Counted from the stretch's first letter, positions 1-6,094 are shown. The stretch is 6,960 bases of DNA from DATDMG01 sp036518955 (GCA_036518955.1 DATDMG010000262.1:1-6960), one strand, 5' to 3'. The notes: a model not told the origin generated them from the letters alone. A program made the numbers and translations.

Positions 1-349
1 CGCGCTGGGGCCGGTGAAGACCCAGTCCCGGATCGACGTCCCGCAGGACGCCGCCAGGGTGCCGGCGGGGCGGGTCGCGGTCGCCGGGATCGCCTGGGCC
101 CAGCACCGTGGGATCCGCGCGGTGGAGGTGCGGATCGACGACGGGCCCTGGCAACGGGCGCAGCTGGGGACCGAGGCGAGCGTCGACGCCTGGCGGCAGT
201 GGGTCTACCGGTGGGACGCCACCCCGGGACACCACAGGATCGCGGTCCGGGCCACCGACGGCAAGGGCACCGCCCAGACCGGTACGGTCGCCGAACCCGC
301 CCCGGACGGCGCCACCGGCTGGCACACCATCGAGGTGGACGTGGTCTGA
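1..349 (+). CDS. Molybdopterin-dependent oxidoreductase, sulfite oxidase family, C-terminal fragment
   Basis: This is the 3' end of a gene that begins before the window; the first full codon is at base 2 and the stop TGA is at 347-349. About 115 residues are visible. They match the C-terminal Mo-co oxidoreductase dimerisation domain, an Ig-like fold, of the sulfite oxidase family. The visible cues are the entry KTQSRIDVP, then GIAWAQHRGI, VEVRIDDGPW, WRQWVYRWDATPG, and an ending TGWHTIEVDV. In this family the missing upstream part carries the molybdopterin-binding fold with its cysteine ligand; actinobacterial versions often also have N-terminal membrane helices. Neither part can be seen here, so substrate and location are unknown. 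A GTG at 14-16 is in frame but is internal to the conserved domain and is not a start. A hairpin at 366-395 follows the gene, so it probably belongs to a different transcription unit from the regulator downstream. Confidence 0.85.
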   Translation, partial: ALGPVKTQSRIDVPQDAARVPAGRVAVAGIAWAQHRGIRAVEVRIDDGPWQRAQLGTEASVDAWRQWVYRWDATPGHHRIAVRATDGKGTAQTGTVAEPAPDGATGWHTIEVDVV

Positions 350-365
350 CGGTCGCCGCCCGTCG

Positions 366-395
366 CCGCCGCGGGCTTTACCCGCCCCGCGGCGG
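366..395 (+). terminator. GC-rich perfect hairpin between the oxidoreductase and regulator genes
   Basis: The arms CCGCCGCGGG (366-375) and CCCGCGGCGG (386-395) are exact reverse complements, giving a 10-bp stem around a 10-nt loop. It lies 17 bp after the oxidoreductase stop and 16 bp before the regulator's GTG. There is no U-tract, which is common for actinobacterial terminators, so termination is an inference. It could instead be a regulator-binding palindrome or a structure in the leader of the regulator mRNA. Confidence 0.5.
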
Positions 396-411
396 ATGTC
401 ACGGTAGGCAC

Positions 412-1083
412 GTGCGCATCCTCGTGGTCGAGGACGACCATCGCGTGGCGCGGGGCCTGACGACGGCGCTTGCCCGGGCCGGTTTCGACGTCTCCCGGGT
501 GATGACCGCGCAGGACGCGTTGGCGGCCCCGACGGCGGACATCGTGCTGCTGGATCTCGGCCTCCCGGACGGTGACGGCCTGGCCGTCTGTCGTGCGCTG
601 CGCCGCCGCCACGCCTGCGGAGTGATCATGCTGACCGCCCGGGGCGAGCCGCGGGACCGCGTGCTCGGGCTCCGCACCGGCGCCGACGACTACGTGGTGA
701 AGCCCTTCGGGATGGAGGAGCTGCTGGCCCGGATCGACGCGGTGGCCCGCCGGACCCGGGCGGACCGGGCCCGGCCGGAGCCGCTCGGCGTCGTCCGGGC
801 CGGCGATCTCACCCTCGACCTGAACGGCCGGCGCGCGCACGTCGGCGATCGTGAGCTGGAGCTCACGCCCAAGGAGTTCGAACTCCTCCACCTGCTCGTC
901 GCCCACGCCGACCGGGTGTGCAGCCGGGGCATGATCATCGACCAGGTGTGGCAGGCGGCCTACGAGACGCCGTCCCGCACGCTGGACGTCCACATCGCCG
1001 CACTGCGCACCAAGCTCGGCAGCCCGCCGCCGGTCCGTATCCAGACCGTGCGAGGGGTCGGCTACCGTCTGTCGCCGTGCTGA
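412..1083 (+). CDS. OmpR/PhoB-family two-component response regulator
   Basis: This is a cytoplasmic DNA-binding response regulator of 223 residues, the normal length for the OmpR/PhoB class. The receiver domain spans about residues 1-115. Visible landmarks are the acidic pocket E7-D8-D9, the phospho-acceptor D48 in LLDLGLPDGDG, the switch residues T75 and Y94, and the invariant K97 in KPF. A winged-helix domain spans about 125-222, with ELTPKEFELLHLL, then RTLDVHIAALRTKLG (recognition helix) and the closing wing IQTVRGVGYRL. The GTG at 412 is chosen because translation opens directly with the canonical MRILVVEDD; only a weak GGTAGG lies just upstream, very close to the start. The stop overlaps the kinase start, so the two are co-translated. 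By family knowledge the kinase phosphorylates D48 and the regulator then binds target promoters. The dctA/TAXI divergent region is a plausible target, by inference. Confidence 0.95.
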   Translation: MRILVVEDDHRVARGLTTALARAGFDVSRVMTAQDALAAPTADIVLLDLGLPDGDGLAVCRALRRRHACGVIMLTARGEPRDRVLGLRTGADDYVVKPFGMEELLARIDAVARRTRADRARPEPLGVVRAGDLTLDLNGRRAHVGDRELELTPKEFELLHLLVAHADRVCSRGMIIDQVWQAAYETPSRTLDVHIAALRTKLGSPPPVRIQTVRGVGYRLSPC

Positions 1084-2621
1084 GGAGGTTGCTGGCCGGC
1101 CTCGTCGCGCTGCTGCTCACGTTCGCGGTCGGGGTCACCGTGCCGTTGGCCCGGTTGATCGCCGAGGGCGCGACCCAGACGGTGTACACCGACCGGTTGG
1201 CGGACGCCGAGCACTACGCCACGGTCGCCGGCCGCGCGCTGGCGGACGACCGCACCGCCGAGCTCGCCGGTGAGCTGCACCAGTACGCGGCGGTGTACGG
1301 GATCCGGGCATGGCTGCTCGGCGTGGACTACACGACGGTCGTCTCGTTCGACGGCACGAGCGCGCCGGACGACGTCCGGCACTCCCCCGAGGTGGATCTC
1401 GCCGTCCGCGGGGTGCAGCCGCCGCCCCCCGCCCCGGTGACGCCGGGCACCCGCGGGTCGCTGGTCGTCGCCGTCCCGGTCGGCACCGGCGCCGAGGCGG
1501 TCGGAGCCCTGGTCACCCTCTCGCCGCTGGAGCCGCTGCGGGCCGAGGTGACCCGCCGGTGGGCGCTGCTCGGCGTGGTCGCCGCGCTGGCCACCCTGCT
1601 GCTGCTGGCGGCGACCGTGCCGTTCACCCGCTGGCTGCTGCGGCCGGTCGCCCGGCTGGACGCGGCCGCCGGCGAGATCGCGGCAGGGCGCCTGGAGTCC
1701 CGGGTGGGACTGGCCGCCGGGCCGCCCGAGCTGCGCCGGCTCGCCCGCTCCTTCGACCGGATGGCCGCCGTGGTGGAGCGGACCCTGCAGCGCCAGCAGC
1801 AGTTCGTGGGAGACGCCAGCCACCAGCTGCGGACGCCGTTGACGAGCCTGCGGCTGTCGCTGGAGAACCTCGGCGCGTTGCTGCCGGAGGACCCGGGCGA
1901 TCCGGCGCGGGCCGAGCACCGCGAGGCACTGGAGGAGGTCCGGGCGATGGGCAGGATGTTCGAGGGGCTGCTCGCGATCACCCGGCTCGGGTCGGAACCG
2001 GCCCTCGCGGAGAGCGTGGATGACGTGCTGGCCGGCGGGCGGGTCGGCTGGCAGGCCCGGTGCGCCTCGGCCGGGCTCGCCGTCCTGGTCGAGGCCGAGT
2101 CCGGCCTGGTCGTGCTCGCGCCGCCCGGCGGGCTGCGCCACCTGCTCGACGAGCTCGTCGAGAACGCCTGCCGGCTGTCCGACGGGCGCACCGTCACGGT
2201 GTCCGCCCGCAGGCTGGGGGCGGGCCCGGCCGGGTCGGCGTCCGGTCCGGGCGCCGCCGCCGCGGATCCCACCGGGGGCGGCCTCGTCGAGGTCGCCGTC
2301 CGGGACGACGGCCAGGGCCTGGACGACGAACAGCGCGTCGCGGCGACCCGGCGGTTCTGGCGCGCCCGGGACCAGCAGAACACGGCCGGCAGCGGCCTGG
2401 GTCTGGCCATCGTGGCCGAGCTGGTGCACGCCGCGGACGGATCCGTGGAGCTGCGGGACGCCGGGCCGGGGCTCGAGGTCGCGCTCCTGCTGCGCCCGGC
2501 GTCAGGGCTTGTGGGCGCGCAGCCAGGCGAGAGCGGCGGGGTGCAGGGAGGCGGGACCGGTGGCGATCGCCGTCCGGACGTCGATACGCCGGCTGTCGGA
2601 GTGGGTCCAGAAGCGCCGTGA
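1077..2621 (+). CDS. Membrane sensor histidine kinase, HAMP/HisKA/HATPase class
   Basis: This 514-residue partner kinase starts at GTG 1077, overlapping the regulator's last codons by 7 bp, with no Shine-Dalgarno at normal spacing. That suggests translational coupling. In order: TM1 (about residues 7-25), an extracytoplasmic sensor region (about 26-160, with a proline run near 115-120), TM2 (about 162-185), HAMP (about 186-238), HisKA with phospho-acceptor H249 in DASHQLRTPL, and HATPase_c with N363 (ELVENA), the G1 box around D410-G412 (RDDGQG) and the G2 box from G438 (GSGLGLA). A Gly/Ala/Pro-rich insert lies between the N and G1 boxes. The sensor region has no recognisable ligand-binding fold. 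The catalytic domain ends near ALLLRPA, and a glycine-rich tail of about 40 residues follows, encoded antisense to the end of the TAXI gene. The ligand is unknown; a small-acid signal is inferred from the neighbours. Confidence 0.95.
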   Translation: MLRRLLAGLVALLLTFAVGVTVPLARLIAEGATQTVYTDRLADAEHYATVAGRALADDRTAELAGELHQYAAVYGIRAWLLGVDYTTVVSFDGTSAPDDVRHSPEVDLAVRGVQPPPPAPVTPGTRGSLVVAVPVGTGAEAVGALVTLSPLEPLRAEVTRRWALLGVVAALATLLLLAATVPFTRWLLRPVARLDAAAGEIAAGRLESRVGLAAGPPELRRLARSFDRMAAVVERTLQRQQQFVGDASHQLRTPLTSLRLSLENLGALLPEDPGDPARAEHREALEEVRAMGRMFEGLLAITRLGSEPALAESVDDVLAGGRVGWQARCASAGLAVLVEAESGLVVLAPPGGLRHLLDELVENACRLSDGRTVTVSARRLGAGPAGSASGPGAAAADPTGGGLVEVAVRDDGQGLDDEQRVAATRRFWRARDQQNTAGSGLGLAIVAELVHAADGSVELRDAGPGLEVALLLRPASGLVGAQPGESGGVQGGGTGGDRRPDVDTPAVGVGPEAP

Positions 2622-3464
2622 CCCCGCCGACAGCACCGCCTCGGTGACCAGGGTCGCCGCGCTGTCCGGCAACGCGGGCCGGGCCAGGAGCAGGTTCGGG
2701 ACGGACACGGTCGGCGTCGCCCCGATGCCGTGGTACGTCCCGGCGGGGACGACCGCCGGCGCGTAGACCTGCGGGATGCTGCCCTCCAGCAGCGGCGCGA
2801 AGGCCGCCAGCGGCACCAGGCGTAGCGGCTGCCGGTCGGCGAGCTGGCGGATCGCCCCGGTCGGGAAGCCGGTGAGGGAGAACGCGGCGTCCACCGTGCC
2901 GCGGCCGAGTGCGTCCATCGCCTCGGTCTGGGCGAGGCGGATCATCCCGGCGGGGCGCACCCGGGCCAGGTCGAGCAGCCGCAGCGTGGTGAACTCGGTG
3001 CCGCTGTCGCCGGCGCCCACGCTGACGATCTTGCCGCCGCAGTCCGCGAGCGTGCGGATGCCGGAGGCGGCCGGGACCACCAGGTGCAGCACGCTGTCGT
3101 AGAGCCGGCAGACGGCTGTGATCGAGCCCGCCAGCACCTGCCGGTCGACGGCCGAGGCGTCCAGCGAGGCGAGCCCGAGGTCGGCCTTGCCCCCGGCCAG
3201 CAGCCGGAGGTTCTCGACGCTGGCGGCCGTGATGAGAGTGGTCACCGTCGTGCCCGGGGACAGGGCCCGTACCGCTCGGGCGAGGTCGCGGCCGACCTCG
3301 AGGAAGACCGCACCCGGCGGTCCGGTGGCGAGGACCACGGACCGCGGCCGGTCGGGGCCGCGACGGTCGGCGAGCGCCACGGCGACGCCCGAGACGCCGA
3401 GGACGCCGGCCCCGGCTGCCACGAGCAGCGTGCGCCGCCCGAGGTGACACGACGCGCCGGTCAC
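2502..3464 (-). CDS. TAXI-family TRAP-type solute-binding protein with a twin-arginine-like signal
   Basis: This is a 320-residue extracytoplasmic binding protein of the TAXI/NMT1-like type. The N-terminus has R10-R11 in LGRRTLL, a hydrophobic stretch to about residue 29, and an ALA|D site near 32/33. That suggests Tat export, although the motif is minimal and there is no lipobox. The mature part shows family patterns: LATGPPGAVFLEVG, ASVENLRLLAGGKADLGLA, SGIRTLADCGGKIVSVGAGDSGTE, VPAGTYHGI and VPNLLLARPALPD. In TRAP systems such proteins deliver organic acids to a DctQM permease, but no permease gene is visible in this window. Some TAXI and related TctC-type proteins instead serve sensor kinases. 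Start choice: GTG 3464 lies 6 nt after a -10-like TACACT, and the residues upstream would be an implausible Val-Gly repeat. The gene converges on the kinase gene with a 120-bp coding overlap and diverges from dctA. Confidence 0.9.
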   Translation of the reverse strand: MTGASCHLGRRTLLVAAGAGVLGVSGVAVALADRRGPDRPRSVVLATGPPGAVFLEVGRDLARAVRALSPGTTVTTLITAASVENLRLLAGGKADLGLASLDASAVDRQVLAGSITAVCRLYDSVLHLVVPAASGIRTLADCGGKIVSVGAGDSGTEFTTLRLLDLARVRPAGMIRLAQTEAMDALGRGTVDAAFSLTGFPTGAIRQLADRQPLRLVPLAAFAPLLEGSIPQVYAPAVVPAGTYHGIGATPTVSVPNLLLARPALPDSAATLVTEAVLSAGSRRFWTHSDSRRIDVRTAIATGPASLHPAALAWLRAHKP

Positions 3465-3476
3465 CCGGTGAGTGTA
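3465..3476 (-). promoter_or_regulatory. Putative -10 element for a leaderless TAXI transcript
   Basis: On the minus strand TACACT (3476-3471) fits the actinobacterial -10 pattern TAnnnT and is followed by 6 nt (CACCGG) and then the GTG start. Transcription would begin at or next to the start codon, giving a leaderless mRNA. This agrees with the lack of a Shine-Dalgarno there. No -35 consensus is present; the position where one would lie falls inside the tandem repeat. Confidence 0.45.
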
Positions 3477-3480
3477 CTTG

Positions 3481-3534
3481 CCGACGCCCACGCCGACGCC
3501 CACGCCGACGCCCACGCCGACGCCGACGCCGGCG
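3481..3534. repeat. 12-bp tandem repeat in the divergent TAXI/dctA promoter region
   Basis: The unit CCGACGCCCACG occurs three times exactly (3481-3492, 3493-3504, 3505-3516). A fourth copy has one change (CCGACGCCGACG, 3517-3528), and a decayed half unit follows (CCGGCG, 3529-3534). Each unit is itself two near-identical hexamers. Read on the minus strand in the TAXI frame it would encode Val-Gly repeats, but it lies upstream of the chosen start and probably is not translated. Arrays of this kind can change copy number by slippage. Here a change would shift whatever lies upstream of the TAXI promoter by 12 bp, about one helical turn, per unit. Confidence 0.85.
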
Positions 3535-3747
3535 CCTGGGCCCGGGGAGCCGGGCGGTGCGAATGTAAGCCGAGTCTGAAGGTTCGCGGCCGGTGCTGTC
3601 GGCACCGACGTGGGGCGGCCACGCTGCCAGGACGGCGCATCGTCGCACCGCGGGACTCCCCGGGTGGGGAGCGGGCAGCGGTCGCGGCAGCCCGCAGAAC
3701 CACTCGGGAACGACTCGTCCGCGGGTGCTCACCACCGGAGGAAGATC
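3535..3747 (+). promoter_or_regulatory. dctA upstream region with short hairpins
   Basis: This is the dctA side of the divergent intergenic region. I find no convincing -35/-10 pair for dctA. Three small inverted repeats are visible: CGGTGC/GCACCG with a 5-nt loop (3591-3607), CTCCCC/GGGGAG with a GGGT loop (3656-3671), and GCGGGC/GCCCGC with a 13-nt loop (3671-3695). The last shares base 3671 with the second, so they could be alternatives. They may be regulator-binding sites or leader structures; in DNA this GC-rich some short inverted repeats are expected by chance. No small gene is supported here. Confidence 0.4.
3737..3741 (+). promoter_or_regulatory. Strong Shine-Dalgarno of dctA
   Basis: GGAGG is followed by 6 nt (AAGATC) and the ATG at 3748. 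This is the only textbook ribosome-binding site in the window. It fixes the dctA start, and the good site contrasts with the leaderless-type starts of its neighbours. Confidence 0.85.
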
Positions 3748-5124
3748 ATGACGACGACGTCCGTGCCGCAACCCGTCCCCGCCGCCCGACGGCCGAGGGA
3801 CCGCACGCACTGGCTGTACATCGCGGTCCTGGTCGGTATGGCCGCCGGGATCGTGGTCGGCTTCGTGGCGCCCGACGCCGCCAAGGAGCTCAAGCCGCTC
3901 GGTACCGGCTTCGTCAACATCGTGAAGATGATGATCCAGCCGATCATCTTCTGCACGATCATCCTGGGCGTCGGCTCGGTCCGCAGGGCCGCCAGCGTGG
4001 GCCGGGTCGGCGGGCTGGCGCTGGCGTACTTCCTGTCGATGTCCGTGGTCGCCCTGGGTGTCGGCCTGGTCGTGGGGAACATCATCCACCCCGGGGCCGG
4101 CCTCAATCTCAGTGCGGCCGCCGCCAAGAGCGGCAAGGCCGCCGCGGCCAGCGCCCCGAAGGAGTCCGTGCAGGACTTCGTCCTCAACATCATCCCGACG
4201 TCGCTGGCATCCGCGCTGACCTCTGGCGTGGTGCTCCAGACGCTGTTCGTGGCGCTGGTCGTCGGGTTCGCGGTCCAGGGCCTCGGCGCTCGCGGTGAGC
4301 CGGCGCTGCGGGCGGTCCAGACCCTGCAGCTCGTCGTCTTCAAGGTACTCGCGATCGTGATGTGGGCCGCCCCGATCGGTGCCTTCGGCGCGATCGCGTC
4401 CCTGGTCGGCGCCACCGGCGCCAAGGCCCTGACCAGCCTGCTGCAGGTCATGCTCGGCTTCTACGCGACCTGCCTGATCTTCGTGTTCGGAATTCTCGGG
4501 GCGCTGCTGTGGCTGGTCGCCCGGATCTCGATCTGGCAGCTCTGCAGGTACCTCGGCAAGGAGTTCCTGTTGATCCTTTCCACGTCGTCGTCCGAGGTGG
4601 CCCTGCCGCGGCTGATCGCGAAGATGGAGCACCTGGGAGCCTCCCGCACGGTCGTCGGGATCTCGGTGCCCACCGGCTACTCCTTCAACCTCGACGGCAC
4701 GATGATCTACCTGACGATGGGATCCCTCTTCATCGCGGACGCCATGAACAAGCCGTTCTCCATGGGCGAGCAGATCTCGCTGCTGCTCTTCATGCTGCTG
4801 ATGTCCAAGGGCGCCGCCGGCGTCACCGGTTCGGGACTGGCGGTCCTGGCGAGCGGGCTGTCGTCGCAGCGGCCCGATCTGGTCGACGGCGTCGGGCTCG
4901 TCGTCGGCATCGACCGGCCGATGTCCGAGGCACGCTCGCTGACCAACTTCGCCGGCAACGCGGTCGCCACGGTGCTGGTCGCGACCTGGACGGGTGAGTT
5001 CGACCACGACCGGGCGCGCGCCGTCCTGTCCGGCCGGACGCCGTTCGACGAGACGCTCGAGGTGTCGCCCGAGCAGGAGCGGTTGCTACCGGTGGCCGGC
5101 CGGCCGGAGCCGGTGGCCGGTTAG
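3748..5124 (+). CDS. dctA: C4-dicarboxylate:cation symporter DctA (DAACS family)
   Basis: This is an integral membrane symporter of 458 residues that imports succinate, fumarate or malate with cations. The family has eight transmembrane helices plus two re-entrant hairpins. Signatures visible: the serine-rich hairpin motif STSSSE (278-283) followed by VALPRL; SFNLDGTMIYLTMGSLFIADA around N314-T318; MSKGAAGVTGSG (352-363); and GIDRPMSEARSLTN (387-400), where R396 and N400 align with substrate- and cation-binding residues of the archaeal homologue GltPh. STSSSE together with NLDGT points to DctA rather than the glutamate-type GltP relatives. Most DctA proteins I know have Phe where P391 stands, a small oddity. 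The N-terminal tail of about 20 residues is Pro/Arg-rich and cytoplasmic; the C-terminal tail ends in a repeated PVAG. The gene is divergent from TAXI and its stop lies 7 bp from the stop of the convergent phosphatase gene. Control by the neighbouring two-component pair is plausible but unproven. Confidence 0.93.
   Translation: MTTTSVPQPVPAARRPRDRTHWLYIAVLVGMAAGIVVGFVAPDAAKELKPLGTGFVNIVKMMIQPIIFCTIILGVGSVRRAASVGRVGGLALAYFLSMSVVALGVGLVVGNIIHPGAGLNLSAAAAKSGKAAAASAPKESVQDFVLNIIPTSLASALTSGVVLQTLFVALVVGFAVQGLGARGEPALRAVQTLQLVVFKVLAIVMWAAPIGAFGAIASLVGATGAKALTSLLQVMLGFYATCLIFVFGILGALLWLVARISIWQLCRYLGKEFLLILSTSSSEVALPRLIAKMEHLGASRTVVGISVPTGYSFNLDGTMIYLTMGSLFIADAMNKPFSMGEQISLLLFMLLMSKGAAGVTGSGLAVLASGLSSQRPDLVDGVGLVVGIDRPMSEARSLTNFAGNAVATVLVATWTGEFDHDRARAVLSGRTPFDETLEVSPEQERLLPVAGRPEPVAG
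5088..5114. terminator. Possible hairpin at the dctA 3' end
   Basis: Within the last dctA codons ACCGGT (5088-5093) can pair with GCCGGT (5109-5114), including one G-T wobble. Inside it, GGCC (5094-5097) pairs with GGCC (5102-5105) around a 4-nt loop, leaving a 3-nt bulge. The core GGCCGGCCGGCC is a 12-bp palindrome. Only 7 bp separate the two convergent stops, so any terminator must lie in coding sequence; this is the best candidate. The overlapping 11-bp direct repeat CCGGTGGCCGG (5089-5099 and 5110-5120) encodes the doubled PVAG. No U-tract is present. Confidence 0.3.
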
Positions 5125-5131
5125 GGGCGGG

Positions 5132-5923
5132 TCAGGCGTTCAGCTTCTCGACCAGCGTGGGGAGGTCGGCGAAGGAGTCCACGACATGGGCCGGCCGCAG
5201 CGAGGCCCTCTCCTGGTCCTTCGGCAGGTACTTCCCGGTGCGGACCAGGACGCCGGTGATCCCCACCTCTTGGGCGGCCACGACGTCCGAGTCCACGTCG
5301 TCACCGATCATCAGGGTGCTGGCGGGCTCGGCGTCCAGGTGCGCCATCGCGGAGGTGAAGAACGTGGCGGCGGGTTTGCCGGTCATCGTGGCGCGCCGGC
5401 CGCTCGCCTGCTCCAGCCCGGCCAGGAAGGTACCGGTGTCGAGCATCAGGCCGTGGTCGGTGGCCCAGTAGTGGTTCCGGTTCATCGCGACCAGGGCGGC
5501 GCCGCGCATCAGGTGGGTGAAGACGCGGTTCATGGTCTGGTAGCTGAACTCCGGCCCCGCGCCCCCGAGGACGACGACGTCGACCTCGGGGGCGTCCGGA
5601 CCGACGAGGGTGATACCCGACAGGTCGTTGCTCAGGTCACCACTGTTGAGGACCAGGCACCGTGCCCCGGGATAGGTCTCCTGCAGGTAGCGCGCGGTGA
5701 GCCCGGGCGCGGTGAGGATGTCCTCCGGGTGCACGGGGAAGCCCTGGGCGGACAGTCGGGTCGCCATCCAGGAGCGGGTGCGCGAGGTGGTGTTGGTGAC
5801 GAGCCGCAGGCCCATCCCGCTACGGCGTAACCGGACCATCGCGTCTACCGCGCCCGGGAGCGCGCGCCACGACACCGTGAGTACGCCGTCGATGTCGATC
5901 AGGACCGCCTTGACTGTCGCCAT
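5132..5923 (-). CDS. HAD-superfamily IIA phosphatase (NagD/LHPP-like)
   Basis: This is a cytoplasmic haloacid-dehalogenase-type hydrolase of 263 residues. Motif I is D10-I-D12-G-V-L, with D10 the nucleophile and D12 the general acid/base. Motif II is VTNTTS (42-47), motif III has K183 in TGKP, and motif IV is IGDDVDSD with D208/D209 binding magnesium. The stretch between motifs II and III is long enough for a type IIA cap domain, as in NagD, p-nitrophenyl phosphatases and the LHPP/HDHD2 group; the overall pattern looks closest to the LHPP-like group. The substrate cannot be read from sequence and is probably a small phosphorylated metabolite. The ATG at 5923 begins just before the conserved VKAVLIDIDGVL and lies 8 nt after a -10-like TACAGT. 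It is convergent with dctA (7-bp gap) and divergent from the membrane protein gene. I see no functional link to dicarboxylate uptake. Confidence 0.9.
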   Translation of the reverse strand: MATVKAVLIDIDGVLTVSWRALPGAVDAMVRLRRSGMGLRLVTNTTSRTRSWMATRLSAQGFPVHPEDILTAPGLTARYLQETYPGARCLVLNSGDLSNDLSGITLVGPDAPEVDVVVLGGAGPEFSYQTMNRVFTHLMRGAALVAMNRNHYWATDHGLMLDTGTFLAGLEQASGRRATMTGKPAATFFTSAMAHLDAEPASTLMIGDDVDSDVVAAQEVGITGVLVRTGKYLPKDQERASLRPAHVVDSFADLPTLVEKLNA

Positions 5924-5937
5924 GCTGGCCCACTGTA
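5924..5937 (-). promoter_or_regulatory. Putative -10 element of the phosphatase gene
   Basis: The minus strand reads TACAGT (5937-5932), 8 nt (GGGCCAGC), then ATG. The hexamer fits TAnnnT, and there is no Shine-Dalgarno in between, so a leaderless or nearly leaderless mRNA is likely. No good -35 hexamer is seen at 16-18 bp spacing. Confidence 0.4.
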
Positions 5938-5968
5938 GGAGCGATCCGCGTTCTGATCACTACCTTGG

Positions 5969-5990
5969 GTGTTAACACTCGCGTCACGCG
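5969..5990. promoter_or_regulatory. Candidate operator: two adjacent palindromes
   Basis: GTGTTAACAC (5969-5978) is a perfect 10-bp palindrome with an unusually AT-rich core for this DNA. One base later CGCGTCACGCG (5980-5990) is an odd-centred perfect palindrome. They lie about 32 bp upstream of the phosphatase -10 candidate, where an activator or repressor could act. The binding protein is unknown. Confidence 0.4.
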
Positions 5991-6049
5991 GGCAAGGGCG
6001 CAGGCACAGGCCGCACCCTGCCCTGCTCGCGAACGCCACCGGTCGGACA

Positions 6050-6071
6050 CCAGCCGGCCGAGGCCGGTTGG
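6050..6071. promoter_or_regulatory. Imperfect palindrome upstream of the membrane protein gene
   Basis: CCAGCCGGCC and GGCCGGTTGG flank a central GA and are reverse complements with one mismatch (G6053/T6068). The site ends 23 bp before the -10 candidate of the downstream gene, close to where a -35 would be. It could be an operator or simply a GC-rich hairpin. Confidence 0.3.
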
Positions 6072-6094
6072 GACGGGAGCGGGTTGCGCGCCCG

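Noticed and set aside
199..411. Extension of the response regulator upstream to 199
   Set aside because: The added residues are Arg/Gly-rich and overlap the oxidoreductase; the receiver domain begins exactly at the GTG at 412.
918..1076. Extension of the kinase to an upstream ATG at 918
   Set aside because: It would overlap the regulator's DNA-binding domain and add a non-membrane Arg/Pro-rich segment before TM1; GTG 1077 gives a normal kinase N-terminus.
1062..2429. Long minus-strand open frame antisense to the histidine kinase
   Set aside because: It is the mirror of a well-supported kinase gene; the Gln/Arg/Gly-rich translation has no recognisable fold.
3481..3534. CRISPR-like array
   Set aside because: Units are 12 bp and contiguous with no spacers, and no cas genes are present; it is a simple tandem repeat.
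3465..3605. Extension of the TAXI protein to an upstream start at 3605, with an N-terminal Val-Gly repeat
   Set aside because: It would bury the signal peptide about 50 residues in and place a dipeptide repeat before it; GTG 3464 with a -10 element directly upstream is more economical. Not fully excluded without transcript data.
3084..4298. Plus-strand open frame crossing the TAXI gene, the tandem repeat and dctA
   Set aside because: It runs antisense to TAXI and out of frame through dctA, has Arg/Gly-rich translation and no domain.
2194..5007. A very long stop-free frame on the minus strand running antisense to dctA and continuing through the TAXI region
   Set aside because: Long antisense frames are common in GC-rich DNA; the translation is low-complexity Arg/His/Asp-rich with no motifs, while dctA and TAXI have clear family signatures in their own frames.
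4994..5830. Plus-strand open frame antisense to the HAD phosphatase
   Set aside because: The minus strand carries all four HAD motifs in one frame; the plus translation is low-complexity and has no domain.
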